Of a DNA stretch of 64,000 bases, positions 1 through 8,505 are shown one piece after another (position 1 is the first letter of the stretch; every line of letters begins with the position of its first letter). Source of the stretch: Planomonospora sp. ID67723 (lineage in GTDB: Bacteria > Actinomycetota > Actinomycetes > Streptosporangiales > Streptosporangiaceae). Made by a program: the position numbers and the translations under genes. The stretch is from NCBI RefSeq assembly GCF_015711605.1, contig NZ_JABTEZ010000004.1:558001-622000 (forward strand), written 5' to 3'. The notes under the pieces were generated by a model. That model saw only the letters and a list, made by a program, of their open reading frames with translations. It had not been told where the DNA came from and made no database searches.

Positions 1-58
1 CCCGATCCGGCGCCCGGCGAAGAGGGTGTGATCGGGGCAGTCGCGCCTCCGCGCTCTC

Positions 59-1171
59 TCAGCCGGTATGGAGGATCCGAAAGCGATCGGGTTCCGCCGG
101 ATCTCGATCAACGACTTGGATCGGCGTCCAAGCCCATTGCCAAACGCTGACGCCTGGCGTGCGGGAGAACCGGATCTGCCCGCGGGTGCCTTCGACTGCG
201 ACGCGTGGCCAGGATTCGGCGATGCGCGCCCGGTCCGCGCCGTGAGAACGCAGCACGTCGGTGAGGACGGTGACCGTGTCGTAGCCCTCGAAGGCGACGA
301 AGGAGGGCGCTTCGGCCAGCCGCTCACGAAGGGCCGTCTCGACTCGTGCACCGAGTGGGCTGAGGCGCTCGGGCAGGTAGCGCAAGAACGGGATCGCGGC
401 GCTGTCGTCGCCCAGCAACCTCGCCCATTCGGCGAACTCCGGTTGCCCGGCCGGAGCACCGATCATGATCTCGGCGAGGCGCTGGTCGCGGCGGACGGAC
501 CTGACGATCGACACCGCCGGCTCCGGGTGGCCGACCAGGAGAAGGAGGGCCGTCGCCCGATTGTCGGCGAGTTCGTCGCACACGGCGGTGGGGGCGAGCG
601 CGCGCATGTCGAGTTCGATGACGGTCCCGCCGCGTGGAGCGAGGTAGTCCCGCAGAATGCGGGCCCCCGATGACCAGTAGACACTCGATTCGGCCGCTAC
701 GGCGATTCTGCTGTGGCCCGCGCTGAGGAGGAAGTCTGCGTAGACCCGCCAGCTGTGGGACTGTGCCGGGGCGAGGCGCGCGACCCATTGCGTCGGCTGT
801 TCGGTGAGCGCGTCGAGAACCGCTGACGAGCACAGGAACGGCAGGCCGAGGACGTCGGCCCTGGCGGCAGCGGCGCGAGCGACGACGCTGTGATACTCCC
901 CCGCCAAGGCGGCCACGCCCAGGCGGGCCAATTCGTCGACGGCCGCAGCGGCCCTGTGCGGATCAGCCGCGGTGTCTCGGACCACCAGCTCGAGCGGTCT
1001 TCCGACGATCCCGCCGGCGTCGTTGACGTCGCGAACGGCCAGCTCGAGTCCGGCGAGCACGTGCCGGCCTGCCTGTACCCAGCCAGGCCGGGTTAGCGGA
1101 ACGAGAGCGCCGATCCGGACGGCTGATCCGTCAGTCTGCTCCACTCCAGGTGGCGATGGTGGCGTATTCAT
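59..1171 (-). CDS. type 1 periplasmic-binding-fold protein (ABC substrate-binding-like), no signal peptide
   Basis: This 370-residue protein has the Peripla_BP_6 / type 1 solute-binding fold. Near the N-terminus it reads IGALVPLTRPG, followed by a helix ending DVNDAGGIVGRPLELVVRD, the usual opening of branched-chain amino-acid/amide-binding proteins. Two Rossmann-like lobes and a late FEGYDTVTVL helix follow. The ATG at 1171 is chosen because homology begins about 18 residues later; a longer reading to 1378 adds unlikely sequence. There is no signal peptide or lipobox, so it is probably cytoplasmic and may be a ligand sensor rather than a transporter part. Its start overlaps the end of the upstream reading frame (1131-1541) by 41 nt, suggesting translational coupling. 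No permease or ATPase gene is nearby. The fold is confident; the ligand is unknown. Confidence 0.8.
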   Translation of the reverse strand: MNTPPSPPGVEQTDGSAVRIGALVPLTRPGWVQAGRHVLAGLELAVRDVNDAGGIVGRPLELVVRDTAADPHRAAAAVDELARLGVAALAGEYHSVVARAAAARADVLGLPFLCSSAVLDALTEQPTQWVARLAPAQSHSWRVYADFLLSAGHSRIAVAAESSVYWSSGARILRDYLAPRGGTVIELDMRALAPTAVCDELADNRATALLLLVGHPEPAVSIVRSVRRDQRLAEIMIGAPAGQPEFAEWARLLGDDSAAIPFLRYLPERLSPLGARVETALRERLAEAPSFVAFEGYDTVTVLTDVLRSHGADRARIAESWPRVAVEGTRGQIRFSRTPGVSVWQWAWTPIQVVDRDPAEPDRFRILHTG

Positions 1172-1541
1172 GCGTTGGCGTCTCCCGTCCGACGATGCGG
1201 TTGTAGTTGGCCCGGATCGAAGAATGAACGTCGGTGGCGCCGAGAGTAGCCGAGTCGGGAATGACCAGCTTCGGCGCCCGGCCCGTGACCGCTTCAGGGA
1301 AGACGGCGACAAACCAGCCACCGCCGCCTCCGCTCGACAAGGCCGAGAGGACGGCGTGAGGCGCCTGCTCCTGTTCAAACGACGATCGATCGAACGACTC
1401 GTCGTCCGGCGCGGCGCGGGTGACGATGTCCCCGTTGTCGGTGAAGGTCACCAGGCGCAGGAAAACACCAGTGCTGTGACCGGAAACGATCACCGGGTTG
1501 GCGTGTAGGACGTCCCGGCCGGTTGGATGGGCGCTGATCAC
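1131..1541 (-). CDS. hypothetical protein, probably 5'-truncated
   Basis: The 136-codon frame has good actinobacterial codon use and protein-like composition, for example VFLRLVTFTDNGDIVTRAAP in the middle and a Gly-rich stretch before GWFVAVFPEAV. I do not recognise the family. It overlaps the next gene by 41 nt, as coupled genes do. Its 5' side abuts an IS630-type transposase relic that begins near 1560, and the first codons (from GTG 1541) look unlike the rest. The natural start was therefore probably lost or moved. A GTG at 1493 is an alternative start. Confidence 0.45.
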   Translation of the reverse strand: MISAHPTGRDVLHANPVIVSGHSTGVFLRLVTFTDNGDIVTRAAPDDESFDRSSFEQEQAPHAVLSALSSGGGGGWFVAVFPEAVTGRAPKLVIPDSATLGATDVHSSIRANYNRIVGRETPTHEYATIATWSGAD

Positions 1542-1566
1542 GTTCGATCAGCACTCGGAAGGCCAG

Positions 1567-1980
1567 GTGACCCAACCGGTCAAGGTCCGCAGACCCACCG
1601 ACCAAGAAGGACAGAAGCTGCAGCGGATCGTGCGACGGGGCAGCACCAGCTCGGTGCGCTACCGGCGGGCGATGATGCTGCCGGCCTCGGCCGGCGGCAA
1701 CACCGTCCCGGTCATCGCCCGCCTGGTCGCCGCCGATAAGGACACCGTGCGCGATGTGATCCACCGTTTCAATGAGATCGGGCCCTTGGGCATCCGGCCC
1801 ACCGCCGGGACGGGCTGGGCACCGCAAGGCAGGCCGGACCGGCTACCGGCCACCTACCGCCGCACCCAGGGCGTGCGCTCCTTCCACGGCTGCTACTCGG
1901 TCGGCGATGACCTGCTGTGGGGCGTCAACCGGGCCCGCAAGGGCATCGACCACACCTGGACCGCCCTGAAGTCGAGAGGA
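1567..1980 (+). pseudogene. IS630-family transposase relic, internally deleted and 3'-truncated
   Basis: The N-terminal helix-turn-helix region of an IS630 transposase is readable (VRRPTDQEGQKLQRIVRRG, then AADKDTVRDVIHRFNEIG). It is joined directly to a downstream catalytic-domain segment (GVRSFHGCYSVGDDLLWGVN, then RKGIDHTWTALKS). Intact IS630 transposases are about 340-370 residues and have a long segment between these motifs, so an internal deletion is inferred. Reading is lost after 1980. This differs from the IS630 relic at 29.3 kb. Confidence 0.75.
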
Positions 1981-2002
1981 TCCGGAGCATCCTCGTCGGT
2001 GA

Positions 2003-2107
2003 GACCAAGCGATCCTCGCCGAACGCCGTCAGCAGCGGTTGTTCTTCGCCATAGGTGCCGCCGTTTCCATCCCGGTCGGTGTCGCCATCAACCTGCTTGT
2101 CCCCTGA
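2003..2107 (+). pseudogene. C-terminal fragment of an unidentified membrane protein
   Basis: A short open frame ends in a convincing transmembrane helix (RLFFAIGAAVSIPVGVAINL) and a stop at 2105-2107. No start or upstream domain is in frame, and it lies directly behind the IS630 relic. It is read as the surviving 3' end of a gene cut by rearrangement. Confidence 0.35.
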
Positions 2108-2272
2108 CCAAGGCACGCGAACACCAACCTAAGGGGTACTGGTAAGAAACGTGTCAAGCCCCAAACAGCGTTGATCTTGTGGCTCGTCGATCCAGGACCG
2201 CCGGGCGGTAGAGGTCATCGGACGCACCTCTGCCAAGACCCGGTGCAGGGTGTTGATCTCGGCGTCCCGGGG

Positions 2273-3226
2273 TCAATCAACCGTGATGACGAGCTTTCCG
2301 GGTGCGTTGCCCGCCGCCAGGTCACCCACTGCGGTGGAGGTCTCCGCCAGGGGGTACGTGCGCCCGACGGCCGGTCGCAGGGTCCCAGCCTCGATGAGAT
2401 CGCGCAGCGTGTCCAAATCGGCGGTGCGGGTCAGCGCGATCAGCGCGTCCAGGCGCTGGCGCGTGAACGGGGTGATCAGTCGGGCGGCCAGCAGCCGGCC
2501 GAGCCCGCCGAACCACCGGCCGCCGCCCTCGCCGCCGACGATGACGAGCCGGCCGCGCTCGGTGAGCAGCCCGCGCAGCAGGGCCAGCGGCCGGATGCCC
2601 GCAATGTCGATGATCAGATCGTACGCCCCGGTGAGCGGCTCGCGCGTGTAGTCGATGACGGCCTGGGCGCCCAGCGACCGGGCGAGGTCGGCCTTGGCGG
2701 TGCTGCACACGGCGGTGACGTGGGCGCCGCCGGCGAACGCGAGTTGCGTCGCGAAGCTGCCCACTCCGCCGCCGGCACCGATGACCAGTACCTTCTCGCC
2801 GGCGGTGACCTGGCCGACGGACCGCAACGCGGTCACCCCCGACGCGGGTACGGCCGCCGCTTCGGTGAAGCTCAGGTTGGCGGGCTTGCGGGCGAGCTTG
2901 CCCGGGCGGGCGAGCGCGAACTGCGCGTACGCGCCGGTCGCCGCGCCATACACCTCGTCGCCGGGGCGAAACGCGGTCACGTTGGCGCCGACGGACTCCA
3001 CGACGCCGGCCACGTCCATACCCGGCACGCGGTTGCGGGGCCGGCGCAGGCCGAAGCCGAGGCGGCCGATGAGCGGCAGGCCGGTCATGACGTGCCACAC
3101 GCCGTAGTCGACGCCGGCCGCGTGCACCCGGATCAGCACATCGTCGGCGCCGGGTGTCGGGGTCGGGACCTCGCCGAGGCTCAGCGCGTGCGGCGGGCCG
3201 TACTCGTCCTGGACTATCGCCTTCAT
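2273..3226 (-). CDS. NAD(P)-dependent alcohol dehydrogenase / quinone oxidoreductase (zinc-independent MDR)
   Basis: This is a 317-residue medium-chain dehydrogenase/reductase. The GroES-like N-terminal domain (about residues 1-120) contains the PGMDVAGVVESVG motif and then FRPGDEVYGA. The Rossmann domain shows the nucleotide-binding VIGAGGGVGSFATQLA segment near residues 145-165. The structural-zinc cysteines are absent, so it belongs with the quinone-oxidoreductase/zeta-crystallin side of the family. The ATG at 3226 overlaps by 4 nt the stop of the decayed XRE regulator upstream, so regulator and enzyme once formed an operon. It probably reduces quinones or enones; the substrate is unknown. 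Confidence 0.88.
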   Translation of the reverse strand: MKAIVQDEYGPPHALSLGEVPTPTPGADDVLIRVHAAGVDYGVWHVMTGLPLIGRLGFGLRRPRNRVPGMDVAGVVESVGANVTAFRPGDEVYGAATGAYAQFALARPGKLARKPANLSFTEAAAVPASGVTALRSVGQVTAGEKVLVIGAGGGVGSFATQLAFAGGAHVTAVCSTAKADLARSLGAQAVIDYTREPLTGAYDLIIDIAGIRPLALLRGLLTERGRLVIVGGEGGGRWFGGLGRLLAARLITPFTRQRLDALIALTRTADLDTLRDLIEAGTLRPAVGRTYPLAETSTAVGDLAAGNAPGKLVITVD

Positions 3227-3610
3227 GAGGGGTCTCCTTCGGTGTCGGGGTACTGGAAGACGTCGTCGAGTCCGTCCCGGAAAACCCGGGCGATGCGGAA
3301 TGCCATCCCCAGGGAGGGGGAGTGGCGACCCTTTTCGATCGCGATGACGGTCTGGAGGGGACGCCGACCCGGTCGGCCAGCTCGGCCTGGGTCATCTCGT
3401 CGCGCGCGAACCGCAGGGCCCGGATCGCGTTGGTGGGCCACGATCGCGGCGGCGACGGCGCCACCGATGGTCCACAGCAGAGTTCTCGCGTAGGCGACAT
3501 CGGCGGGAGGGGTCGTCGCCGACCCGGCCCAGGGCGGCCGCCATGGAGATCGTGTACGCGCCGCCGGAGACTGTGATCATCACCCAGGCGCGCTTTTCCT
3601 CGAAGGCCAT
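3223..3610 (-). pseudogene. fused relic of a DUF2178-like membrane protein and an XRE-family regulator
   Basis: Three frames must be stitched. The first is a membrane-protein start (MAFEEKRAWVMITVSGGAYT) from ATG 3610. After a shift near 3506-3515 comes ADVAYARTLLWTIGGAVAAA. Another shift or deletion then leads into a helix-turn-helix regulator (NAIRALRFARDEMTQAELAD). Near 3360 a further single-base loss moves to LQTVIAIEKGRHSPSLGMAF and RVFRDGLDDVFQYPD. Intact relatives are two neighbouring genes, a small membrane protein and a roughly 70-residue regulator. Two of the shifts sit in CCCCTCC runs. Either decay or sequence error is possible, but the fusion lacking a regulator start codon argues for real loss. 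Confidence 0.65.
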
Positions 3611-3771
3611 GCCCGCTCCTCATGTAAAGCAAGGCTGACATCAACTAATGTAAAGCGACTGAGACACCGTGTCAAACTTTATTTACACGCATGGTCGGCG
3701 ACGCCATGGCGTCCGGCGCGGCAACTGTCCTCGCCGGTGTCCACCAGTGGGAAGGAGCAGCAGGACCGATC

Positions 3772-4305
3772 TCAGCAGGTTCCCGGGCGGGGCTTCGGGC
3801 CACCGGAATCCTTCTCCGCGGAAGGTCGCCGCGCCTCGGTCAGCAGGCGCAGCTCTTCACGGACGATTGTGCGGATGCCCTGCGGGTGAAGTTGCGGGAG
3901 TAGGCCGCCGTCTGCAGCGTCAGACCGTCCATGAACACATGGAGCCGCGCTGCCTGCCGTTCCATGCCGGCATCGGCGAACTCCTTTCCGATCTCGGGCG
4001 ACGGCGTGTCGTGACAGGAGGCGACCGCGAGGCGGCAGATGTGGCGTTCGCCCGCCCATCCGGTGCCGCGCAGCTCCGCCAGGGACTCATCGACGCGCGA
4101 GCGCACCCGACACGCCAGCCACACGTCGACTTCGACGCGGCGGTCCTCGTCCAGCGGAAGGAGCTCTTCGAGCATGAGCTGGGCACGCTCCAGGCCCGGC
4201 AGGTCGGCGTGCAGATGTCCGGCGATGCGCGCGGCGGCGCTTCTGCCGATCGCGTGCGCGGCGAAGGCGAGCAGACCGCGCTGGTTGTCGAATCTGTCCC
4301 TGCAG
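3772..4305 (-). pseudogene. TetR-family regulator relic (ligand domain only, frameshifted)
   Basis: The C-terminal ligand-binding helices of a TetR/BetI-like regulator are readable: RGLLAFAAHAIGRSAAARI, then LMLEELLPLDEDRRVEVDVW and GLTLQTAAYS. Near 3880-3890 the frame changes and continues with QGIRTIVREELRLLTEARRP, the usual last helix of such regulators. The N-terminal DNA-binding domain (about 45 residues) is missing upstream, so the gene is dead as written. Confidence 0.65.
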
Positions 4306-4974
4306 GGGAGCGGGGAGTGTCCTGCGAAAGTTCAGCCCGAATACCGCGAAAGTTGCGAATCCCCCGGCGGGTTACCGCGAGAAGGAACCCATGATTACCG
4401 CCTCAGCTTGACGACCTTTACCGGCATCGCTCATAGCGTGAGGACGGTGTTCGGCAGCAAGGGGAAAGCCATCACCTACCGCACGAAATCCCGTGACAGG
4501 GCTCAGGGGGCGAGGAGAAGTGAACCTCATCGTTGGGGACAGGCCAAGGACGGACCGAAGCCGCACTGCGCAGCTCAGCGGCCATGTTGACGACGGGGTG
4601 CGGTGGCTGCATGGCTGTGCACGGCGGCCCGGCATGATCGGATAGCGGCACTCGAATCACACTGCCCGCGCGGCCGATGACCGGCTCGCCGGGTGGTTGC
4701 CCGGCTCAGGGTATCGGGTTTAGCGGACAGAACCTGGATGTGCGGTTATCGCCGCTGCGGGCTGCACCGTCGGCAGGTACGTGCCCTGTCCCCCATGAAC
4801 AGACGGTACGGCCCGATCCGGCCGCTCGCCTCGTTGTGCCGGCCTCTCCGGGCCGTGCCTCGAGGCAGAGGGCGGGAATCAGCCCTCACGGCCGGTGCGC
4901 GAGGGCTCCTCCACCGAACGCTGAACAGCGCTGGACTGTCCCACGTCCAGGACGACGAACTGAGAGGAAGCACG
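4306..4974. other. intergenic region without recognisable gene
   Basis: I see no frame with convincing protein composition on either strand, and no tRNA-like fold or repeat. It separates the TetR relic from the secreted-protein gene. An AG-rich ribosome-binding site (GAGAGGAAG) ends about 4 nt before the ATG at 4975. Confidence 0.5.
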
Positions 4975-5493
4975 ATGAGACACCTTCGCACCACTATGGT
5001 TGCCGGCGCGCTCGCCACGGGCCTTTTCATCCCGACGGCGGCCTATGCGGTCGGCTCCGAGCCCACGCCGACACCCACGTCGGCCGAGGCGGTCTCCGAC
5101 GCCCAAGATCCTTCTCCCCTGTCGGAGGTGGAAGGTCCCCTGGAGACTGACGCAGGCGAGGTATCGGCTCAGGCCCGCTGGTCCACCATCTGGTACGGCA
5201 ACAAGAACACCAAGAAGCTGGTCAGCGCCACCCGGTCGGACAGGACCAAGATCCTGCAGATCGTGGTTCAATGCTGGAACGGCGGTGACGGCACGCGGGC
5301 GAAAGCGTACTTCCAGTTCAAGCGCGCCGGCATCTGGCTGACCGCGGGTGGGAGCAGCAGCGGTTACTGCGTCGGCGGGAAGATGTACCACCGAATCAGG
5401 ATCAACAACGGCCGGCCGGGTCAGTTCCGTGCCGTCGTTTCCCTCAGCCCCAAGTCCCACACGATCAACATGTGGGTGCAGAAGTACGCCTGA
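4975..5493 (+). CDS. small secreted protein of unknown function
   Basis: The 172-residue product starts with a classical signal peptide (MRHLRTTMVAGALATG, hydrophobic core, cleavage expected after AYA). A Pro/Thr/Ser/Glu-rich spacer follows, then a compact domain from about residue 63 with two cysteines (VVQCWNGGDG and SGYCVGG) that could form one disulfide. The C-terminal MWVQKYA suggests a beta-rich fold. ATG 4975 is favoured by GAGAGGAAG just upstream and by the signal peptide; an earlier in-frame ATG at 4693 adds non-secretory sequence. I do not recognise the family. Confidence 0.75.
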   Translation: MRHLRTTMVAGALATGLFIPTAAYAVGSEPTPTPTSAEAVSDAQDPSPLSEVEGPLETDAGEVSAQARWSTIWYGNKNTKKLVSATRSDRTKILQIVVQCWNGGDGTRAKAYFQFKRAGIWLTAGGSSSGYCVGGKMYHRIRINNGRPGQFRAVVSLSPKSHTINMWVQKYA

Positions 5494-5549
5494 TCCAAGC
5501 CGCTGCGGGGGATGGAAAGCTGTCCTGCCAGCCAGGTGATCGGACAGCT

Positions 5550-5581
5550 GGGCGCGGACCGGCTACAGCCGGTCCGCGCCC
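5550..5581. terminator. 15-bp perfect inverted repeat, likely terminator
   Basis: The arms GGGCGCGGACCGGCT and AGCCGGTCCGCGCCC are separated by only two bases, 57 nt after the stop of the secreted-protein gene. No T-run follows, as is common for actinobacterial hairpin terminators. Confidence 0.6.
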
Positions 5582-5733
5582 AGGTCGACCAGGAGTGCCC
5601 GCCTCTCAGGGTGGAGCTCGCCCCCGCGCGGCGGTGGCCGCCCTGGGCGACTCCATACCGCCGGAGCCGCCGCTGGACGAGGCGTATTTCGCACGGATGC
5701 TTGAGGGGACCGCGCGCCGCGGCCGGATTCCCG

Positions 5734-6294
5734 CTAGTCCCCGGCCATCACGGTGAAGGTGAACCCGGCGCTCGTCGGACGGCGCAGCGGGATGTCGCAC
5801 TTGATCCGGCGCAGCACCTCGTTCCTGCTGAGGCCGAGCCCCTGCGCGATGAGCCGCTCCGGGCGCACCGGTACCGGATCCTCGAAGACGACATCCACGT
5901 GGACCGGCCACGCCTCGTCGGACCGTACCGACGGGGTGTCCAGCCGCCAGGCCCCCTCCCAGTCCAGGGTGAAGCGGTTGCGCCGGGCGAGGAGCGGATC
6001 CAACAGCTTGGACGCCACCAGCCCCGGATCGTCGGCGTGGTAGCCGTCGAGCTCGGCCGGATCGAAGGATCTGACCGGAGCCCGCTCGTGCACGGTGAGC
6101 TTGCTCGTCCGGTCGCAGGACACGCAGCGGACCAGCAGCCACACGTCCAGCAGCTTGCCGTTGGCATTGACGCGGAACCTGCCCTCGCCGGTGGTGGCCG
6201 ACTCCGACCGACAGTCCACGCACCGCAACGACAGCAGAGGCAGCCTGGTCCGACGAACGACCCAGGGCAGCACAGTATGAGGTTGTGAAGACAT
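5734..6294 (-). CDS. DUF1062 family protein
   Basis: This 186-residue protein matches the DUF1062 family. It has PWVVRRTRLPLLSLRC near the N-terminus and two CxxC-type pairs (RCVDC and RCVSC), suggesting zinc binding. A central FRVNANGKLLDVWLL strand and a C-terminal helix with LSRNEVLRRIK, resembling a small DNA- or RNA-binding helix, follow. Length fits the family. ATG 6294 is preceded by AGAGAGAT. It stands alone with no operon partner. The biochemical function of the family is not established. Confidence 0.8.
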   Translation of the reverse strand: MSSQPHTVLPWVVRRTRLPLLSLRCVDCRSESATTGEGRFRVNANGKLLDVWLLVRCVSCDRTSKLTVHERAPVRSFDPAELDGYHADDPGLVASKLLDPLLARRNRFTLDWEGAWRLDTPSVRSDEAWPVHVDVVFEDPVPVRPERLIAQGLGLSRNEVLRRIKCDIPLRRPTSAGFTFTVMAGD

Positions 6295-6889
6295 GATCTC
6301 TCTAGACCTGACACGAGGCCGATTGCGCGCGGCCTCGAACGCTGTATGACCGGGCGCACACGGGCAGCCCGGCGGAGCCGACGGGAGGGTCGGCTTGAAG
6401 GTGAGCGGAAGAAGGCGTCAGGTCTAAAGAGCAGGCGGGGTCACGCGGTTTTGTCCTCTGTCCTCACTGCAACGGGGCCGTGGGCAACCTATGGGAACGC
6501 GGAAGGGAGGCTCAAACGGTTTTCCGGCGGGCGATGGTCCCTGTCGCTTGAGTTCACGCCGAGCAGGTCGCCGTCGTCGACCGAGTCTTCGGGCAGCACC
6601 GCCAGCTGCCGCCCGCATCGGAGCGCTGGATGAGGCAACGCACCACGTGCCGACCCGCTATCGCCACCGGCCGATCGGTCGCTGCTGAAGGGCCGACGCC
6701 TGGAGGCCAGGCCTACGCGGCCCGATACTTCCGGAGCGCCGGGGAGAGGCGAGGCGGCCCCGAAGCTTCGGATACCGACCGAGCCGTATCCGTTTTCGCC
6801 CGATCTCCGGGAGTCCAGGTTGCGGAAACCCCGGTTCCTGCGGGTTCGGAAGGACACGGACGCGATCGGCCATCCACATTAGCTCGTGC
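6295..6889. other. intergenic region, no convincing gene
   Basis: Several overlapping frames exist because of high GC, but none has recognisable domains. A short minus-strand stretch around 6510-6620 has protein-like composition and may be a fragment. No RNA gene was seen. Confidence 0.4.
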
Positions 6890-7085
6890 TCCATGGGTGG
6901 ATTGACCCGCGCGGACAGGTCGCGGGCTTCTTGCAGCGATCGGAAGCCGACGCCGTGGCGCGGCGGCGCAGGCAGTCCAGCGCCTTGCGAGCTCGGCGCG
7001 GTCGGTGAAGATCCGGATGCAGCCGGCCTCGGTCAGCTGGGTGGTCGTCGAGCTCTTTTCGGGGAGCGCTGTTCCTGGTCACGAA
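6890..7085 (-). pseudogene. serine recombinase/resolvase N-domain relic
   Basis: Minus-strand fragments read TTQLTEAGCIRIFTD, then (one base shifted) RKALDCLRRRA, then GVGFRSLQEARD. These resemble, in order, the AGC-RIFTD, RP-L-ALDYLR and G-GFRSL-EA landmarks of Tn3-type resolvases. The catalytic serine segment and the HTH are absent. A second resolvase relic lies at 31.0-31.15 kb. Confidence 0.42.
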
Positions 7086-8149
7086 TCGAGAAGCGCCTGC
7101 ACGATGAGCTGCAGGATGAAGAGAAGCAGCGAAAAGGCAAGTCCGCCGGACAGGCCCGCCCAGAACAGTGCTCGATCCGCGTCGGCCTTGAGCGGGATCG
7201 ACACGAGCAGGGCCGTCATGGGCTTCTCGCAAGTCAGCCAGCGAAGCCCGGGCCCGTCGAGCGGCGGAGCCGCGGCTTCCAGCCGGTCGACGGGCCCCAG
7301 AGGCCCCAGGTCCACGGTGCACTCGGCGTCGGCGGAATACGTCGTCCCCAGCCCATGGGGCGAACCGCTGTCGAAGTCCCGGACCATGGCGGAAAAGTCC
7401 TCCCGGTCACCGGTCCGCACCGCGAGCGAGGGGATGGCGAGGGCCGTCCAACTGCCCTGCTGTATCACGGTCGGCCCGGCCAGAGGCCATCCGACGCTTC
7501 CGTACAGCCGACCGGGGTCCTGACCGTCCGCGGAGCGTCCAGGACAGGCCGATCCGCGAACCAGCAGTTCCTCTGCGGTGCGGCGCCAGGTGTTGCCCTC
7601 GATGACGACGCCCTGATCAATGAGCCGTGGCTCGGGAGACGCCAACCGCGCGGAGCCGTACAGGCTGACCACGTAGGGAACGCAGGCGGATCTCCACACG
7701 CGTGGGTGTATCTGCAGGAAGAGCCTCATGCTGTAGCGGTCAGGGGTCAGGTTCATCTGGGCGACGACCGCTTTGGGCTCGACGCCCTGGACGTCGGGAG
7801 GCACGTACACCGTTACGGAGCCTTCGGACGTCAGCCGGGGCGGTTGCACGGTCGCGATGGCGTACTGACCCCACGCGATGCATCCCATGCCGATGCTTAC
7901 CGCGAGCAACGGGACCCCGACGCCGATCAATAGCCCGGACCTGCGGATCCGAGACGCCACGGTCGTCGGCTGCGCCGGCGGAGAGTCGTCGACGACGGGT
8001 GGCGCGCATGGCTCGCTCGGCGGTGAAGCGAACCGGAACCGCCGGATCATGGCGAACACCGCTACGGCGACGGCGAGGAGCCACACTCCCAGCCGGCTGC
8101 GGCCGACGCGTTTCCGCACTTCCTCATCATAGATACGGCAAACAGTCAC
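7079..8149 (-). CDS. multi-pass membrane protein of unknown function
   Basis: The 356-residue frame has hydrophobic helices near residues 21-35 (VWLLAVAVAVFAMI), 72-94 (LLIGVGVPLLAVSIGMGC) and 328-352 (GGLAFSLLLFILQLIVQAL). A large, probably extracytoplasmic, domain of about 230 residues lies between the second and third. That domain holds several cysteines (SACVP, GSACPG, AECTV, LTCEK), enough for two disulfides. The family is unknown to me. The start is uncertain: ATG 8149 gives a charged N-terminus, and internal starts are possible. No operon partner is visible. Confidence 0.65.
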   Translation of the reverse strand: MTVCRIYDEEVRKRVGRSRLGVWLLAVAVAVFAMIRRFRFASPPSEPCAPPVVDDSPPAQPTTVASRIRRSGLLIGVGVPLLAVSIGMGCIAWGQYAIATVQPPRLTSEGSVTVYVPPDVQGVEPKAVVAQMNLTPDRYSMRLFLQIHPRVWRSACVPYVVSLYGSARLASPEPRLIDQGVVIEGNTWRRTAEELLVRGSACPGRSADGQDPGRLYGSVGWPLAGPTVIQQGSWTALAIPSLAVRTGDREDFSAMVRDFDSGSPHGLGTTYSADAECTVDLGPLGPVDRLEAAAPPLDGPGLRWLTCEKPMTALLVSIPLKADADRALFWAGLSGGLAFSLLLFILQLIVQALLDS

Positions 8150-8505
8150 CGGCCGGTCTCTTCACAGAAGACGGGGGCACCTCAGAATCCCGGCGGTCAC
8201 GGACCTGCGTGTGGAACCCCGGCAGCCGAGGCCCTGCACCTGCGCCTGTTCGCCCCGGCTCACCTGCCGGGGCCCTGAAATCGCCCGGGACGCACACCGT
8301 GCAGCCGGTGCCGCTCACTCGAAGTTCCACCTCAGGGTGAGGAGAAGGCCGCGCTGAAGCCTGCGTCGCAGACCCGAAACTTTTGATCTTGGAGGGGGCG
8401 GATCGCCCGGCGCTGCCGGGTGCGTAACGTGGCTGGTAGGCGAGGGTACGAACCCAGGTGTACAAAGGGCCGACAAGGGGCCGGATTCGCGGGGGAGATG
8501 AGACC

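Noticed and set aside
2171-3493. 440-codon plus-strand frame opposite the alcohol dehydrogenase
   Set aside because: It is a high-GC shadow of the well-supported minus-strand enzyme, with low-complexity composition.
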